From: Symbiodinium natans
Taxonomy: Eukaryota > Sar > Dinophyceae > Suessiales > Symbiodiniaceae
Direction of reading: 5' to 3'
Length of the DNA stretch: 62,000 nucleotides
Assembly (NCBI GenBank): GCA_905221605.1
Contig: CAJNDS010002794.1
Coordinates: forward strand, 142,501 to 204,500
Both the position numbers and the translations under genes were made by a program. Positions within the stretch are counted from its first letter, which is position 1. Each line of letters begins with the position of its first letter. Below are positions 41,404 to 54,367 of this stretch, piece after piece. The notes below the pieces were generated by a model, which saw nothing but the letters and a program-made list of their open reading frames with translations, ran no database searches and was not told the origin of the DNA.

Positions 41404-44279
41404 ATGTTGGTTTGAGTGCTCGATGTCAATGAGGCTGCAGCTGAGAAGGGCCATGAGTCTCGCCACCAAGTCTATGGCGAGGCGGGATCATTCTGAAGTC
41501 GTTTTCAAGTTTAGGGTTCAGGGTGTCGGGTACCAGGTTTGTGGCCCCCCCCCCCCCCCCGATATGGCATCCCATAAGCCTCTAAACCTCTCAGTCCTAA
41601 ACCGAAAACCGCACCGTAGAAGGCGCATTCTCGCAGCAACAGACCCCAACAGCGCTAGATGACCGCGCAAGCTGGGGTTACGACAATGGATGCTTAAGCC
41701 AGGCTCAGATTGCGCTAAAGCTGCTAAGGACGCGCATGCCGAAAGTGCCATGCCTGCTTCACAAAGCAGAATTCCGAGCACGCTTTTGGTTTTCGTCATG
41801 TATGGTCGGCGAAGATGCTGGACTACCCCGTTTGGACAACCCCGTTTGAGATGGATTGCCTGGCCCGAACGTTGGAGGGGTGCGCAGAAACATCTGAAGA
41901 CCATCTCAAATTGAAACACGCCTCCAACTCTTTTTACGTCATCTCAAAACATCTCATCAAGGTGCCGGCGCCTGAGGCCCGTGCGTTTGAACACATGTGT
42001 TGGGACTTCGCGCGAAGTTTTTTCTTGTTTTTTTTTGTTGTCGCGTCTCTTGCTCGAAGCCCTGCTCTGGCCACCAGCGGAGATGCGCGCTTTTCGCTTG
42101 CCGTGTCTAAACGCAAGCCGCCCCTACATCCTGCCAGGGCGCCGGGTTTGCAGGTTTTTGGGCTTGCGAAAGGCATGAATGCTTGTGATAAAAACGACAA
42201 AAGCACTGTAAATACTCGTGTTGTGGGCATGGTCGCCAAAGGCACGACCGCTTGCCACAGTGTCTTGCGCAATCCGCAACAACGCGGTACCCACCATTTT
42301 GGGCATGGTCGCGGTATGGATGTCATGATCCCCCCGCCTCCTCCCGACCCGCACTAACCCCCAAGATTGTAAGAAGACTGTATAAGATATGCAAAATCTG
42401 AAGCGGTGTGGGCTTTTCTGCAAGGTCAAGGGCTTGAGGATTCAAATGTTTTCTGCCCTTTGAAGCTCAGGTGAGCATGCAGATTGTGCAGTCGGTCCTC
42501 CAAGAAGCGTAGGCCTGGCTGTGTTCACCTGCGACAGAAGGCATGAGCGCTCCGAATGTCAGCAAAGCGAAGCCCAAAGCCAGAAACCCTGATCGAATGT
42601 TTACTTGCTGAGCTGCCGCAACATGCCTAAGTTGCGTGACCTTGGTCCATGACCGGACAACGCGTTGTCTTGCCTCATGCTTCGTGTGCATGGCAGACTC
42701 CCCACCCAAGCAGTCCCTGCTTAGCACAATCAGTGCTGTCAAATTTCGGGCTGCTAGCTGCATGCTGGCGCGCAGAAGCCCCGTAGCAAGACCTGCGCTA
42801 TCAGGCCTTTCAGAGGCGTTGGCACGTCTGCGACGCGCAAGGAGAAGTCATCGCAGACGTTCTTCTGAGTGACGTGCGTTGCCCTTTCGTCCGGCAGGGC
42901 TGAGCTTGGTCACAAAGCGCTTGCAAGAAAAGCGCTCGCACGTTAGTGCCCCTAGTAAGGCACGGCCACGGCAGGCCATGGACAGGCTCCAAAAAAAAGA
43001 GGGGCTGCGTGCGAGCTCGGGGCAACGCTCTAAAGCTCAGGCATAGAGATCACAGAAGATGAAGGCCTCCCTCGCAAGCTTGCGTGGGGCCTGCACCTGC
43101 TCCACAAGGCAGCAGTTCATTGCACCGTGTCCTTGGTCATCTGCAAGGTCCTGTTCCCAAGACTCGCCCCTGTTCCGTCTTGAATTGTTGGGGCGACGTT
43201 TGCATCATTTTTCTTGCAGTACTGCGCATGCTAAGACACCCCACATACCACGCTTCACATCCATGTCGATCCGCACATCCCTCCGCAAGAGGCTTCATGC
43301 ACTGCTCTGTCCCCCGTCGCTTCTTTTGTGCCCCCATTGCTCGGGATCTTGAGCAAGGCTTGACGCGCTTGTCTTGAGGTTGCAAGGGAACGACCTTCCA
43401 TAGCTGAACTCCCTCCTCAGGTGCATTTGTGGCCGAAGCCGAAGCCGAAGAGCCGAAGAGCCGAAGCCGAATTGCTCTTCACATGCACACTACAGCTGCG
43501 CCGAGCTCCATAAGATGGCAGAAGCCGTCTCAGATGCCAGCAGGAACCTACACCTGCTCCTTTGCCTGAGGCTGCACAGTGCGTTTTAAGGGGGCCGTTG
43601 TGTTGGGACGGCATCGCATGGGGATTTTGCACTTTCAGCATGCCCGAACAGCCACGACGCCGATCCCCCATGAGCCTTCGCAGCTACGCGATTACAATCT
43701 GCGTGGGCCGTGTACCTGGCAAGCCCCTGCAAGATGCCTATTTTGGAACGCTCGCACCGCGAAGTTCTACTTGCAACCATGGCCCTCAAGCCTCTCAAGC
43801 CCTCAAACGACTTGCAGTCCTCGTCCGGGATCGCCACAGCATCGTCGTCAGAAGGCACGTAACCCTGAAACCCAAACTCCTAAAACCCCCCCGTGTGTTT
43901 GGACGCGCCACGCGGACTCAACTGTGTCCGAACGCGCGGAGGCGGACGCTCCCCCGGACGCGTGTCCGGGGGTCACTAAGGTACCTGCGCTCAAAGTCAG
44001 TCACTCTTGCCCGCCCTGCCCGCCCTTGGGCCAGTCAAGCTTGCCGTCCACCGATTCCACCCTGCCTGCGGCCTCCGCTTCAGTCAGTCAAGCTTGCCTC
44101 GAGCCTGCCTATAGCTTCTCCCTGACCGTGGCCGAGGACACGTGCGCATCTTCTAGTGTCGGTACTCTTGGTTTGTAGGCATGTGCCCACGCCGCCCTGA
44201 GAGCTAGGGCCTCTAGGGGGGACCCTCACAAGTGTACTTCGGATTGCTTGTCCCTCAGAACAGTTGACAGTTGCTTCAC
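41404..44279. other. No gene recognised; several medium open frames
   Basis: Frames of 100-200 codons occur at plus 41815-42357, minus 41934-42326, plus 43562-44125 and plus 43579-44178, mostly in overlapping pairs. None has a motif I recognise. A 15-bp poly-C run lies near 41547, and a GCCGAA-type short repeat lies at 43437-43470. Confidence 0.35.
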
Positions 44280-45100
44280 TTGCCCTGCAAGTGACGCCAC
44301 CACGCCACTGGAGGACACCAGGTTCTGCAATGTCCGCAGGGCTCGTGAGTTGTCAGCTCTACGTTGAGAAGGGCTTCCTTCTTTCCAGTAGCATGTCGGA
44401 CTTCTCGGACTAGGATATCGATTCCTGCCAAGAATGTAACGGCGTGCGCTTCCTGATGGTCCCTTTGGTGTTTAAGCTGCGACCCAGGGTGCCCTCGCGT
44501 GCTGCGCTTGTGGTGAAGTCTGAAGCAGCGGTTCGAAGAGCTCTCGTAAGGTTTTGCGAGGTTTGCAATCTCCATTCAAGTGTCAGCCTAAGGATGCGTT
44601 CAAGCTCTTCCGCCCAAAAGCGTAGGCTCGACACAAGCTGACAACACGGAGGGTGCCTCATGGCGCAGGAAACTTGCCATCAATGCCCTCGCCCTCAGGA
44701 ATTTGCGCGTGTCACAACCTGGGGGTATGTACACTACACAAATGAGAGGCTTGGTACTTGAACCAGCAACATAAACAAAAGGTGTGCCATCAATACAGGC
44801 GTGTGCTCGTCAATCCCCTCCATGCTGATGCAGCTCCCACACAGGTGCAAGACTCAGAAGAAGATTTGACAGTTGCCGCAGCGCCGTGCAAGTGCCACGC
44901 AAGTGCCGTGCAAGTGCCGTGGTGTCCACAGTGTCCCACGGCCGCGCATGGCCGCGTGGCCACGCCACCGCCGCCACGCCACGGTAGCTCGACCTGATCT
45001 AGGGCTCTAGGGCAGCGCTACTCCGAAGTCTGGGGAGAGATGCTCTCTCTCCTTCCTCGGTTTCGAACACTACGCCTCCACAAAATGACGTGCTGATAGG

Positions 45101-45655
45101 TTGAGGCATGAAGTTACAAGGGTGTGGACCTTTCCACCCCTGACAGCTGCTTGTCGCATTCTGACGCTTCATACGCTTCTTTCCCTTGAGGACGGGGCGC
45201 TAGTTCCCTCAGAGTCCTCCTTGCTCGGCATGTCTGCTGGCAGCTTGCTTGAGCTGCATGACATGTCGATCATGTCGAAGCAAGGAGAGCACAAGTGGGT
45301 CTGGAATTAACCAGTTTCCAGCAGGTTGCAAGTGAGAGGCAAGTGCCGCTTAAAGCGCAACCCTCCTAGTATCCATTGCACCTTGTTTCTGCAGACCGCC
45401 AAAGAGAACCCAATGAACTGCAGTAAGCTTTCTCGCAGCTGCAATTATCTTGATGCGCGTCATACGTGGATTCCGCCAGCAGAACTTGTCCTCATAGGTA
45501 CTGAAGACAGTGATAGACAGTGCCTACACTTGGGTACAACTGCATCGGCAGTTTGGGCACGTGAAACAGTGAACCCCATCGAAGCCCTGATCCGCCGATC
45601 CACCTGCATCCGCCGCCAAGACCTGTCGGCAGATCCTCCCGACCCGTTCCACTGA
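45101..45655 (+). CDS. Recurrent short ORFs of the tandem unit (copy 1)
   Basis: Two plus frames, 45101-45310 (ending in GEHKWVWN) and 45326-45655 (YLDARHTWIPPAELVLIG, then SDRQCLHLGTTASAVWA), are kept with few changes in later units (48776-48961 and 49059-49298; partial at about 50690-50850). Their retention could reflect coding use or simply recent duplication. Antisense frames are equally open. The family is not recognised, so I would call these hypothetical at best. Confidence 0.25.
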
Positions 45656-46535
45656 CGACACTTGTGCATTCCTTACGGGAGCGTCTACGTCGCTGCTCCC
45701 AGAAAGTATCAGGAAGTGACTCCCCCCATCCTCAGGCCACGCGCAATCAACTACAGGGTTTCTGCGCTCAGCTGATCTAAGCTGCCTGGTGCCCAGCAAG
45801 TTGCAGAGTCATCTTCAATCGTTTGCTGTGTTGTTGGTGGAAGCTGCCACTTTTGGCTTACACGTCAGACACAAGGGGGGAGCAGTCCAGAAACAGAAGC
45901 AACAAAGAATGCCCCCTTCGTCGTGATTCGTGGGGAAGTGCTGGAAGCCTCCTATCCATGTGGCGCCATGAGCCAGCAGTCTCCCAGTCTCCCCTGAGGG
46001 ACTCATGTTCGTTTAGCCCTTTTTTCGCCTAGTTCGGGTCAATGAAGCTGGCGGATCGGCAGGCATGGATGGTGCTGGAGCTCTTGACGATGTTCAGCTC
46101 TGCGTTGAGAGGGGCTTCCTTCGTTCCAGTAGCATGTCGTAACAGCGCGCGCTTCCTGATGGTCCCATTGGTGTTTAAGCTGCGACCCAGGGTGCCCTCG
46201 CTTGCTCCGCTTGTGGTGAAGTCTGAAGCAGCGGTTCGCACAGCTCTCGTAAGGTTTTGCGAGGTTTGCAATCTCCATTCAAGTGTCAGCCTAAGGATGC
46301 GTTCGAGCTCTTCTGCCCAAAGGTTGGAACTTTGGGCCCTTAGTGTGGCCCTTTACCCTTGTTTATAAGGATCCGAAGTATGGGCCCTTGTTGTGTACAG
46401 CATATGTTGTGGGTGATATAACAAGGGACCCAAATTGAGGGGCCATACTTGGAGCCCTAGACAAACAGGTGTGCCATCGCTGCAGGCGTGTGCTATCTCC
46501 CATACAGATGCAAGACTCAGAAGAAGATTTGACAG

Positions 46536-46785
46536 TTGCTGCAGTGCCGTGCAGTGCCGCGCAAGTGCCGCACAAGTGCCGCGCAAGTGCCGGGCAAGCG
46601 CCGGGCAAGCGCCGTGCAAGTGCCGTGCAAGTGCCGTGCAAGTGCCGTGCAAGCGCCGTGCAAGTGCCGTGCAAGTGTCGTGCAAGTGCCGTGCAAGTGC
46701 CGTGCAAGCGCCGTGCAAGTGTCGTGCAAGCGCCGTGCAAGCGCCGTGCAAGCGCCGTGCAAGTGCCGCGCAAGTGCCGTGGTGT
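46536..46785 (+). repeat. 11-bp minisatellite (GTGCCGTGCAA)n, expanded in unit 2
   Basis: About 22 copies with GCGCCGTGCAA and GTGTCGTGCAA variants. The corresponding place in unit 1 (about 44885-44930) and unit 3 (about 48445-48482) holds only two to four copies. Confidence 0.95.
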
Positions 46786-49446
46786 CCACAGTGTCCCACC
46801 GCCGCGCATGGCTGCGTGGCCAGGCCACCGCCGCCACGCCACGGTAGTTCGACCCGATCTAGGGCTCTAGGGCAGCTCTACTCCGAAGTCTGGGGAGAGG
46901 TGCTCTCTCTCCTTCCTCGGTGTCGAGCTCTGCGACTCCACGACTCTAGGACTCCACGACTCTAGCACCCTACGACTCTACGACGTCTGCAAATTCCGAT
47001 GCGCGCTGCGATGCACTGCGAAATCGAGGTGCGCTCAGAGCCCACAAAATGGAGTGTAGGCCGATAAGCTGAGGCATGCAGTTTCCCCCTGCCCGACGAC
47101 TGCTTGCCGCTTTCTTACGCTTCTTACGCTTTACGCTTGAGGACGGGGCGCTAGTTCCCATGTATGTGCAGCCAATGCACAGCTGAGGAGCAATATGAGT
47201 TGAAAACAGGATGACAATAAGCTGGGTGGGGGGGCGCTCGAAGGCAGTCATGTGCGTGTGCGGGCATAGTTGTCTGTGCCAGTGCACACAAAGAGCAAAG
47301 AAGATAGGCTTGGCAATGCTAGTCATCTGAGGCAGATGAGTGGAGTGCAGCTGCAGGCGTGGGCAGAGGCTGCCCGCCGGATGCACCGGCCAAATTTAGG
47401 CATCAGAGGCTGATGTGCTGGCTTCGGGCTGATGGTCCGAATCGCTGTCGGACTGAGGCATGGGCAAGGCTGCTAGGTACCGCCGGGAGTCTGAGGCAGA
47501 CCACCAGTCCACGGCGTGAAAGGATCTCCTTGTGTCAGGCGTGACATTTCTGCTTGCAGCTTGCTTGAGCTGTATGACATTTCGATCATGTCGAAACAAG
47601 GAACGCACAAGTGGGTCTGGAATTGACCAGTTTCCAGCAAATTGCAAGTGAGAGGCAAGTGCCGCTTTAAAGCGCAACCCTCCTAGTATCCATTGCACCA
47701 TGTTTCTGCAGACCGCCAAAGAGAACCCAATGAACTGCAGTAAGCTTTCTCGCAGCTGCAATTATCTTGATGCGCGTCATACGTGGATTCCGCCAGCAAA
47801 CTTGTCTTCAGTGATATACAGCTGCATCGGCAGTTTGGGCACGTGAAACAGTGAAACCCATCGAAGCCCTGATCCGCCGATCCACCTGCATACCCGTTCC
47901 ACTGACGACGTTGGTGTCTTCCTTACACGTCAGGGTCCACGTCACTGCTCCCAGTGTTGGTGGAAGCTGCCCACTCTCTGTGTTAAGGGCTGCATGTCCT
48001 TGTAACCGTGCGCCTGGTCAATTCAGCGGCCCTGGCGGGGGTTCTATACCTGCCGACTTCTGCTGCCTTGGGTGGACGGCGCCAGGTTGTGCAATGCCTT
48101 TGCAGGGTTCGTGAGCTGGCAGCTTTGATGCGTTGAGAAGGACGTCCTTCTTTTCAGTAGCATGTCGGGCTTCTCGGACTAGGATATCGATTCCTGCCAA
48201 GAATGTAGCAGCGTGCGCTTCCTGATGGTCCCATTGAAGTCTGAAGCAGCTGTTTGAAGAGCTCTCGTAAGGTTTCGCGAGGTTGCAGTCTCCATGCCCG
48301 TGTTAGCCTAAGGATGCATTCAAGCTTTTCTGCTCAAAAAGGCAGGCCTTCAATACAGGCCTGTGCTCGTCAATCCCCCCCCATGCTGATCCACCTCCCA
48401 TACAGATGCAAGACTCAGAAGAAGATTTGACAGTTGCTGCAGTGCCGTGCAGTGCCGCGCAAGTGCCGTGCAAGTGCCGTGGTGTCCACAGTGTCCCACG
48501 GCCGCGCATGGCTGCGTGGCCAGGCCACCGCCGCCACGCCACGGCAGTTCGACCCGATCTAGGGCTCTAGGGCAGCTCTACTCCGAAGTCTGGGGAGAGG
48601 TGCTCTCTCTCCTTCCTCGGTGTCGAACTCTGCGACTCCACGACTCTGGGACTCCACGACTCTAGCACCCTACGGCTCTACGACGTCTGCAAATTCCGAT
48701 GCGCGCTGCGATGCACTGCGAAATCGAGGTGCGCTCAGAGCCCACAAAATGGAGTGTAGGCCGACAAGCTGAGGCATGCAGTTTCCCCCTGCCCGACGAC
48801 TGCTTGCCGCTTTCTTACGCTTCTTACGCTTTACGCTTGAGGACGGGGCGCTAGTTCCCTCAGAGCCCTCCTTGCTTGACATGTCTGCTGGCAGCTTGCT
48901 TGCGCTGCATGACATTTCGATCATGTCGAAGCAAAGAAAGCACAAGTGGGTCTGGAATTGACCAGTTTCCAGCAGATTGCAAGTGAGAGGCAAGTGCCGC
49001 TTAAAGCGCAACCCTCCTAGTATCCATTGCGTTTCTGCAGACCGCCAAAAAGAACCCAATGAACTGCAGTAAGCTTTCTCGCAGCTGCAATTATCTTGAT
49101 GCGCGTCATACGTGGATTCCACCAGCAGAACTTGTCCTCATAGGTATTGAAGACAGTGATAGACAGTGCCTAAACTTGGGTACAGCTGCATCGGCAGTTT
49201 GGGCACGTGAAACAGTGAACCCCATCGAAGCCCTGATCCGCCGATCCACCTGCATCCACCAAGGGCTGTCGGCAGATCCTCCCGACCCGTTCCACTGACG
49301 ACGCTTGTGTCGTCCTTACACGTCAGCGTCCACGTCACTGCTCCCAGTGTTGGTAGAAGCTGCCCGCTTTTTGTGTTAAGGGCTGCATGTCCTTGTAACC
49401 CTGTGCGCCTGGTCAATTCAGCGGCCTACTTTGCATCCCTTGATGA

Positions 49447-49972
49447 GAGCCCGAGGCCAACAGCGAGCAAGAAGTTTACGTGCTGATTGGTGTCGAGCTG
49501 GACACCAAAATAGCGCTGGCGGTTCCCGGGCCGAACAAGCAAGCAGTGATATTGGCCAAGGCGACCGAGGAGATCGTAAAGTTCACCTTGGCGCTGCACC
49601 AGGAGCAGTCAGTCATCCTCCAATCGGAAGGCGAACCCGCCATAAAGGCTGTCGTGAGGGCGGTCGCTGGCGCAAGGGCCAGGTTGGGCCGAAAGACGGT
49701 CCGAAGGACCACCCCAGTGGCGGCTCACGAGTCAAATGGAGCAGCTGAGAGAACGGTTCAAACCGTTCGTCGCCTAGGCGCGTGCCTGCTGCTAAGTTTC
49801 GAGCTGAAGTGTGGCAAGCTGGCCCCAGACACACCGATGAAGCTCTGGAGCCAGGTCCACGCAGCATTCGTGCACAATCGCTTCCATGTCCTGCCGGCCT
49901 TGCAGCAGACCCCCTTCGAGCTGGCATTTGGCGGCAAACGCTTTGACCAGGAGCTGTGTGCGTTCGGGGAGA
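49447..49972 (+). pseudogene. Retroelement integrase-core fragment
   Basis: The frame reads VYVLIGVELDTKIALAVPGP, then LHQEQSVILQSEGEPAIKAV, then HESNGAAERTVQTVRRLGAC and VHAAFVHNRFHVLPALQQTP, which follows a retroviral-type integrase core. The position normally occupied by the second catalytic Asp appears as Glu (LQSEGEP), while the NGxxE Glu is present. It starts after an in-frame TGA at 49444 and merges into tandem-unit sequence after about 49972, so it is truncated at both ends. It is not part of the 21-30-kb element and differs from its integrase. It may be gypsy-like or another copia lineage; I cannot tell which. Confidence 0.65.
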
Positions 49973-50329
49973 GAAGGACGTCATTCTTTCCAGTAGCATG
50001 TCGGGCTTCTCGAACTAGGATATCGATTCCTGCCAAGAATATCGCAGCGTGCGCTTCCTGATGGTCCCACTGGTGTTTAAGCTGCGACCCCGGGTCCTCG
50101 CTTCCGGTTGCTCCGTATGCCGCATGCGCCGCTTGTGAAGCCGCTTGTCGTGTGAAGTCTGAAGACCGGAGGGCCGTTTGCTTTGGTACATGTTGTGGGC
50201 CAGGCGCGCGATGCTTCGAGCCAGAATCCATTCTTTCTTGGCTAGATCTGGCGCTAGCCCAGAAATCCCGAAAAGCGAGGAAAGCAGGTGGCTGAAGGTC
50301 TCAAGCCAGGCAAGGAGACGCAAATTATG

Positions 50330-50478
50330 CCAAATTATGCCAAATATGCCAAATATGCCAAATGTGCCAATATGCCAAATATGCCAAATGTGCCAATATG
50401 CCAAATATGCCAAAAATGCCAAATATGCCAAATATGCCAAAAATGCCAAATATGCCAAATATGCCAAATGTGCCAACG
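50330..50478 (+). repeat. 9-bp minisatellite (AAATATGCC)n
   Basis: About sixteen copies with AAATGTGCC and AAAAATGCC variants. It lies inside the partial fourth tandem unit. Confidence 0.95.
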
Positions 50479-50880
50479 CACTTTGCGGTGCGCCCACAAG
50501 CTTGGATGTGGAGTTGGCACTGCCAGCAAAACCCGAGATTATCTGCAGTATATGTCTGCATTATATATGTGTATATGCTGCAGACAGAGCGGCGTGGAAC
50601 AGGGAGATCGGGCACGCAAAACAAGTCTATGAGACAGTGTCTTGGTCTCGCTGCAAAGATCTAGTATCCGTGCAGACCGCCAAAAAGAACCCAATGAACT
50701 GCGGCATGCTTTCTCGCAGCTGCAATAATCTTGATGCGCGTGATGCATGGGTTCCACCAGCAGAACTTGTCCTCATAGGTATTGAAGACAGTGATAGACA
50801 GTGCCTACACTTGGGTACAGCGGCATCGGCAGTTTGGGCACGTGAAAAGCAGCATGATTTGCCAAGGCTACTGTCGGCAG

Positions 50881-53681
50881 AGCTGTTTTGCCAGCATGGA
50901 GAGCTAGCCGGTTGAGGGCCCTCGCCCCGCATTCGTGGCATCCCCAGGTTTCAGTTGAAGCTGCCCTCAGAGATTGTTGAAGGTTCTTCGTTTCAAGGTG
51001 ATCTGTCGTGGTCTTGCTGACGGGGGGTGCGTATGTGTGACAGTAAGATGGACTCATTACATGTTCGGAGACCTGTATGTTGCTGACAGACTCGTGGTCC
51101 TAGTTGATACCCTGAGCTGAGGGATGAGGGACCCCGGCCCAGACCAAGCCATACCACAGGACAGCACGAGCCAGCGAATCCTCACAATCAAAAAAACCCT
51201 CGGATTAGGCCGATTAGGCCGATTAGGCCGTCTTCCATCGTTTTGGTTGGCGCCGCCACATGTCATAAACCGATGAAACGCAAGCCTCTCAAAAGAGGAT
51301 TCTCAGAGAGGGGCCTGAATCTAGTCACCCAGCTTCAGCTCGCTCGCTGGTTGGGTCGCCAGCACCCACATCGGTGAGACGTCATAAATCTCTTAATTAA
51401 GAAATCCCCTCTCTACATACCTCTCTACGCCAAGAAGTGAAGAAATCGCAGATTCAAAGTAGGCCAAAGCATCCAAGGAAGCTCCGCAGCTTTGCCTGTG
51501 CATACGTTGTCGGATGCTGCGCTTGTCAAGTGACTGACCATGTCCTGGATCAGTACAACATGGCCTGTGGGGGCCTATGGGCATCCAACACAATGTGTTT
51601 CAGGAGTTTCAGGGGGATGCCTGATTCCGCAGGCCTTCAACAGTAGAGAGAGCTGGCCGACTCAGCTGTCTTCGCGGAGTGCCCCACACGTTGCTGCACC
51701 TTGTCGCACTTCATGCGGAGAACTGGATCTTCGCCCATGCGTTGTGGCATGACTTGTGCGGAGATTGCGGGTGGGGCAGGTCGCACCAACCTCCTTTTGG
51801 GATCAAGATCAGATGGAGGCGGAGGATCTCCCCACGAGGTCAACGCGTCAGATTGATCCGTCGTGGCCCTGGAGCACATGTGTAGAGAAATCGACGTTCG
51901 CAGGTTTTGACCTGCTCTGTTACTCTACTTCTTGATGCCTTGATGCTTGCATCTGCATGTATCTGCAGGTGTTGTTGGCTTGGCAGAGCCAAGCGGGGTG
52001 CATGTTGCGATTCCACATTGGGTTGATACAAACTGGTGTTGCGTAGCTCACTCTGACCTGGACAGCGAGGTAGTTTTTGCTTCGATCTCTTTCGAAGCCC
52101 AGCTCGCTACGACACTACGACTCGCCAGGACTGTCCCCACCCATGTCCCAAGGTCCAGCGTCGATACTTATCCACAGCTGAAGGGGAGTGCAACACGCAA
52201 TACGTGCCGACATGCTCGTCCTTGCGAGTTCGGACTGCAGATGGGGCAGAAGGGGGCAGAGATCCGCTCCTTTTGGTCTAGGGGGGCAGAAACATCATTG
52301 TGTTCCCTGCTCTGTGCAACTTGGACACTCTCGATCCCCATCGGCCCCAACATTTGGAGCAGCCAGGGTAACCAGGCATTGCTACCGTGCTGAGTGCCGT
52401 GCTGCGTGCATTGAGCGTGCATTCCCAGGAACACAAAGATGTTTCTGTCATTTTCTGTCAACTTTAAGTCTCACTGTGTCTTCGGGCCCTAGGCTTCACG
52501 CAGCGAATTTGGGCCCGCCTGAGGCGCTTTGCAAAGTGACGCCTTGCAGATCCTTGCAGTTCCCTAACGCTTTGTGTCGCACTGCATGACTACAACCTTT
52601 GGCCGCTTCTGAGACCCCGAAAACCATTCTCTCCTTGCACAACTCTCAGTCACTCCGAAGTTTGCCATTTTGCTTTGGTGGAGGAGACTGGTTTCTGAGT
52701 GAAGGTGGAGTTCTCCCGGGACTCCAAAAACTGGTTCGCCTTTGCTTCGCCTTTGGTTCACCTTTCTGCCGACTTTATCTCTCCTCTCAGAAGGAGTCAC
52801 GGTAATGTTAGGGGACGCAGTAGGACGCAGTGTAGCTGCATCGCATTGCGTCGCAGGAGTAACGTCGCCCTGACTGACATGCAATGGAATTTCAGGATCG
52901 TTTGCAGAAATGATGCCCATAGACACTGCGTAGCCTGGCATTGCCCTTGATGAGCATGCACCCGCCTAAGCTGCAAAGCTAGTTTTCAGGGCTTCGTGGT
53001 GTCAATGGCTTTCTCCAAGACACCTCGAAGAGCCTCCCAGGTTCGAGATCTTCGTGTTTGTGCAGTTAAGATCGGAGGGAAGGTCTTGCCAGGGATCCGA
53101 GCAGAATCTCAGGGAGCAGTCTGCTACTTCAGATGCGCCCTTGATGCGTTCCAGTCGGTGTACGCACGTCGCCTCGGCTCTTGATGGGGGGGTCAGGATG
53201 GCCGCCTTACCTTGCTTCTTCCTGGGCTTTTGGGGTCTTTTTGGTCTACGGGCCCCATGGGACACGATTTTGCCCCAGGTTTCACTACGCGCCATTGCAG
53301 ACTCGGCGTTGGATTCTGATCTTGCTTCTCCCATGCTGTGGCACTGCATGCAGCCGTCGACACACCCTCTCCTGAGCTCAAGCATTCGCAGCTGAGACTT
53401 TAGGGCCTATGCTTACCTCGCATCGTCTAGTAGAAATACATCAGCGTTCATGTTGGGGAATCACACGTCGGGCGGCCATATGCAGAATAATCAGCGTGTG
53501 CCAGGGCCTGGGTAGCATGATTTTTCAGCTTTAGCTTCACTCGGGCAGACGACGTGCAGCGTCCACAGTGCAGTGATTCGCGGACCAATGTGAGCGGCGC
53601 GTAAGCCGTTTTCAGTTTCCTCGGACTCAGATTAGCTGAACCTCTCTTTCGTTTGCAACCGCGGCACTGTGCTTGCGGAGC
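50881..53681. other. No gene recognised
   Basis: Many short frames on both strands. A plus frame near 53040-53184 (LRVCAVKIGGKVLPGIRAES) is weakly protein-like. A GATTAGGCC triplicate lies at about 51203-51230. I see nothing I can name. Confidence 0.35.
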
Positions 53682-53755
53682 ACTCAGGAACGCACTCCGG
53701 AACGCACTCCGGAACGCACTCCGGAACGCCCTCCGGAACGCCCTCCGGAACGTTT
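53682..53755. repeat. 12-bp minisatellite (GGAACGCACTCC)n
   Basis: Six copies; it gives a FRSA-type repeat in the minus frame 53448-54062, which I do not consider a gene. Confidence 0.9.
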
Positions 53756-54367
53756 CGCAAGATTGAAGTGACTTGTCCTCAGTTGTAGCTCTCTTGAGCA
53801 TCGCACGCAGTCGAAGACCTTGCACATGCGCATTCAAACCAAGACGTGTACTTTGCATACTTTGCATCTTCCCCCCTAAGTCGTCTTGAATCAGGACTAA
53901 GCTGATCCCATGTAGCGGACCACAGTTAAGCATGAAACCTTTCAGCCAAAGATGGCCGTGACGCCCGTAACTTGGACCCGGCGCAGGCGCCATGAGGCCA
54001 TGAAAAACCGACGCTTCGGCTGCGTGATGCAGACTTGAGCTGCTCTTGAGCACCAGTCTCATGTCACTAGCCTTAGCCTCTTCTATTCAGCCTTGATGTC
54101 GGTACAGCCCTCCCGAACACCTTGAGGGAACAAGCTTGCACGGCACCAAGACTCAGTGCCTAGCAGTCACACCGAGTCACACCTGTCATTCTGGTACCGG
54201 AGCTTGCCGAGCGAGTGTGACTCACTGACAATGACAACTGTGCAAAGCACGAGGCCCCAAAACAGGCAAGGCTCAGTCACATGGGTTCGGACAAGGGGGT
54301 GGCGAGAATGCTGGACGCCGGGCGCTTGTTCACAGTTTTGGTAGAGGTGTGCCATCAAAGATGCAAA

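Larger units (their letters stand above)
44280..50880 (+). repeat. Tandem array of a 1.7-2.1-kb unit (three copies plus a partial fourth)
   Basis: Shared landmarks recur in order. TTCCTGATGGTCC lies at 44450, 46153, 48219 and 50055. GAAGAAGATTTGACAGTTG lies near 44857, 46516 and 48418. CTAGGGCTCTAGGGCAG lies near 45000, 46859 and 48560. GAGGACGGGGCGCTAGTTCC lies near 45190, 47140 and 48840. AGAACCCAATGAACTGC lies near 45404, 47722, 49051 and 50688. The spacings (about 1.70, 2.07 and 1.84 kb) differ through insertions and deletions. Two short plus frames recur in the units (one with IMSKQ, HKWVWN; one with YLDARHTWIPPAELVLIG), but I cannot name them. Confidence 0.9.

Noticed and set aside
46353-46870. 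Long frames on both strands with LHGTC/ALAR- or CRASAV-type repeats
   Set aside because: The 11-bp minisatellite keeps every frame open; not evidence of a protein.
44280-50880. CRISPR-like or rDNA array
   Set aside because: Units are too long and variable for CRISPR, and no rRNA sequence is recognisable; the DNA is clearly eukaryotic in style.
53448-54062. 204-codon minus frame
   Set aside because: Its only regular part is translated from a 12-bp minisatellite and the rest lacks protein character.
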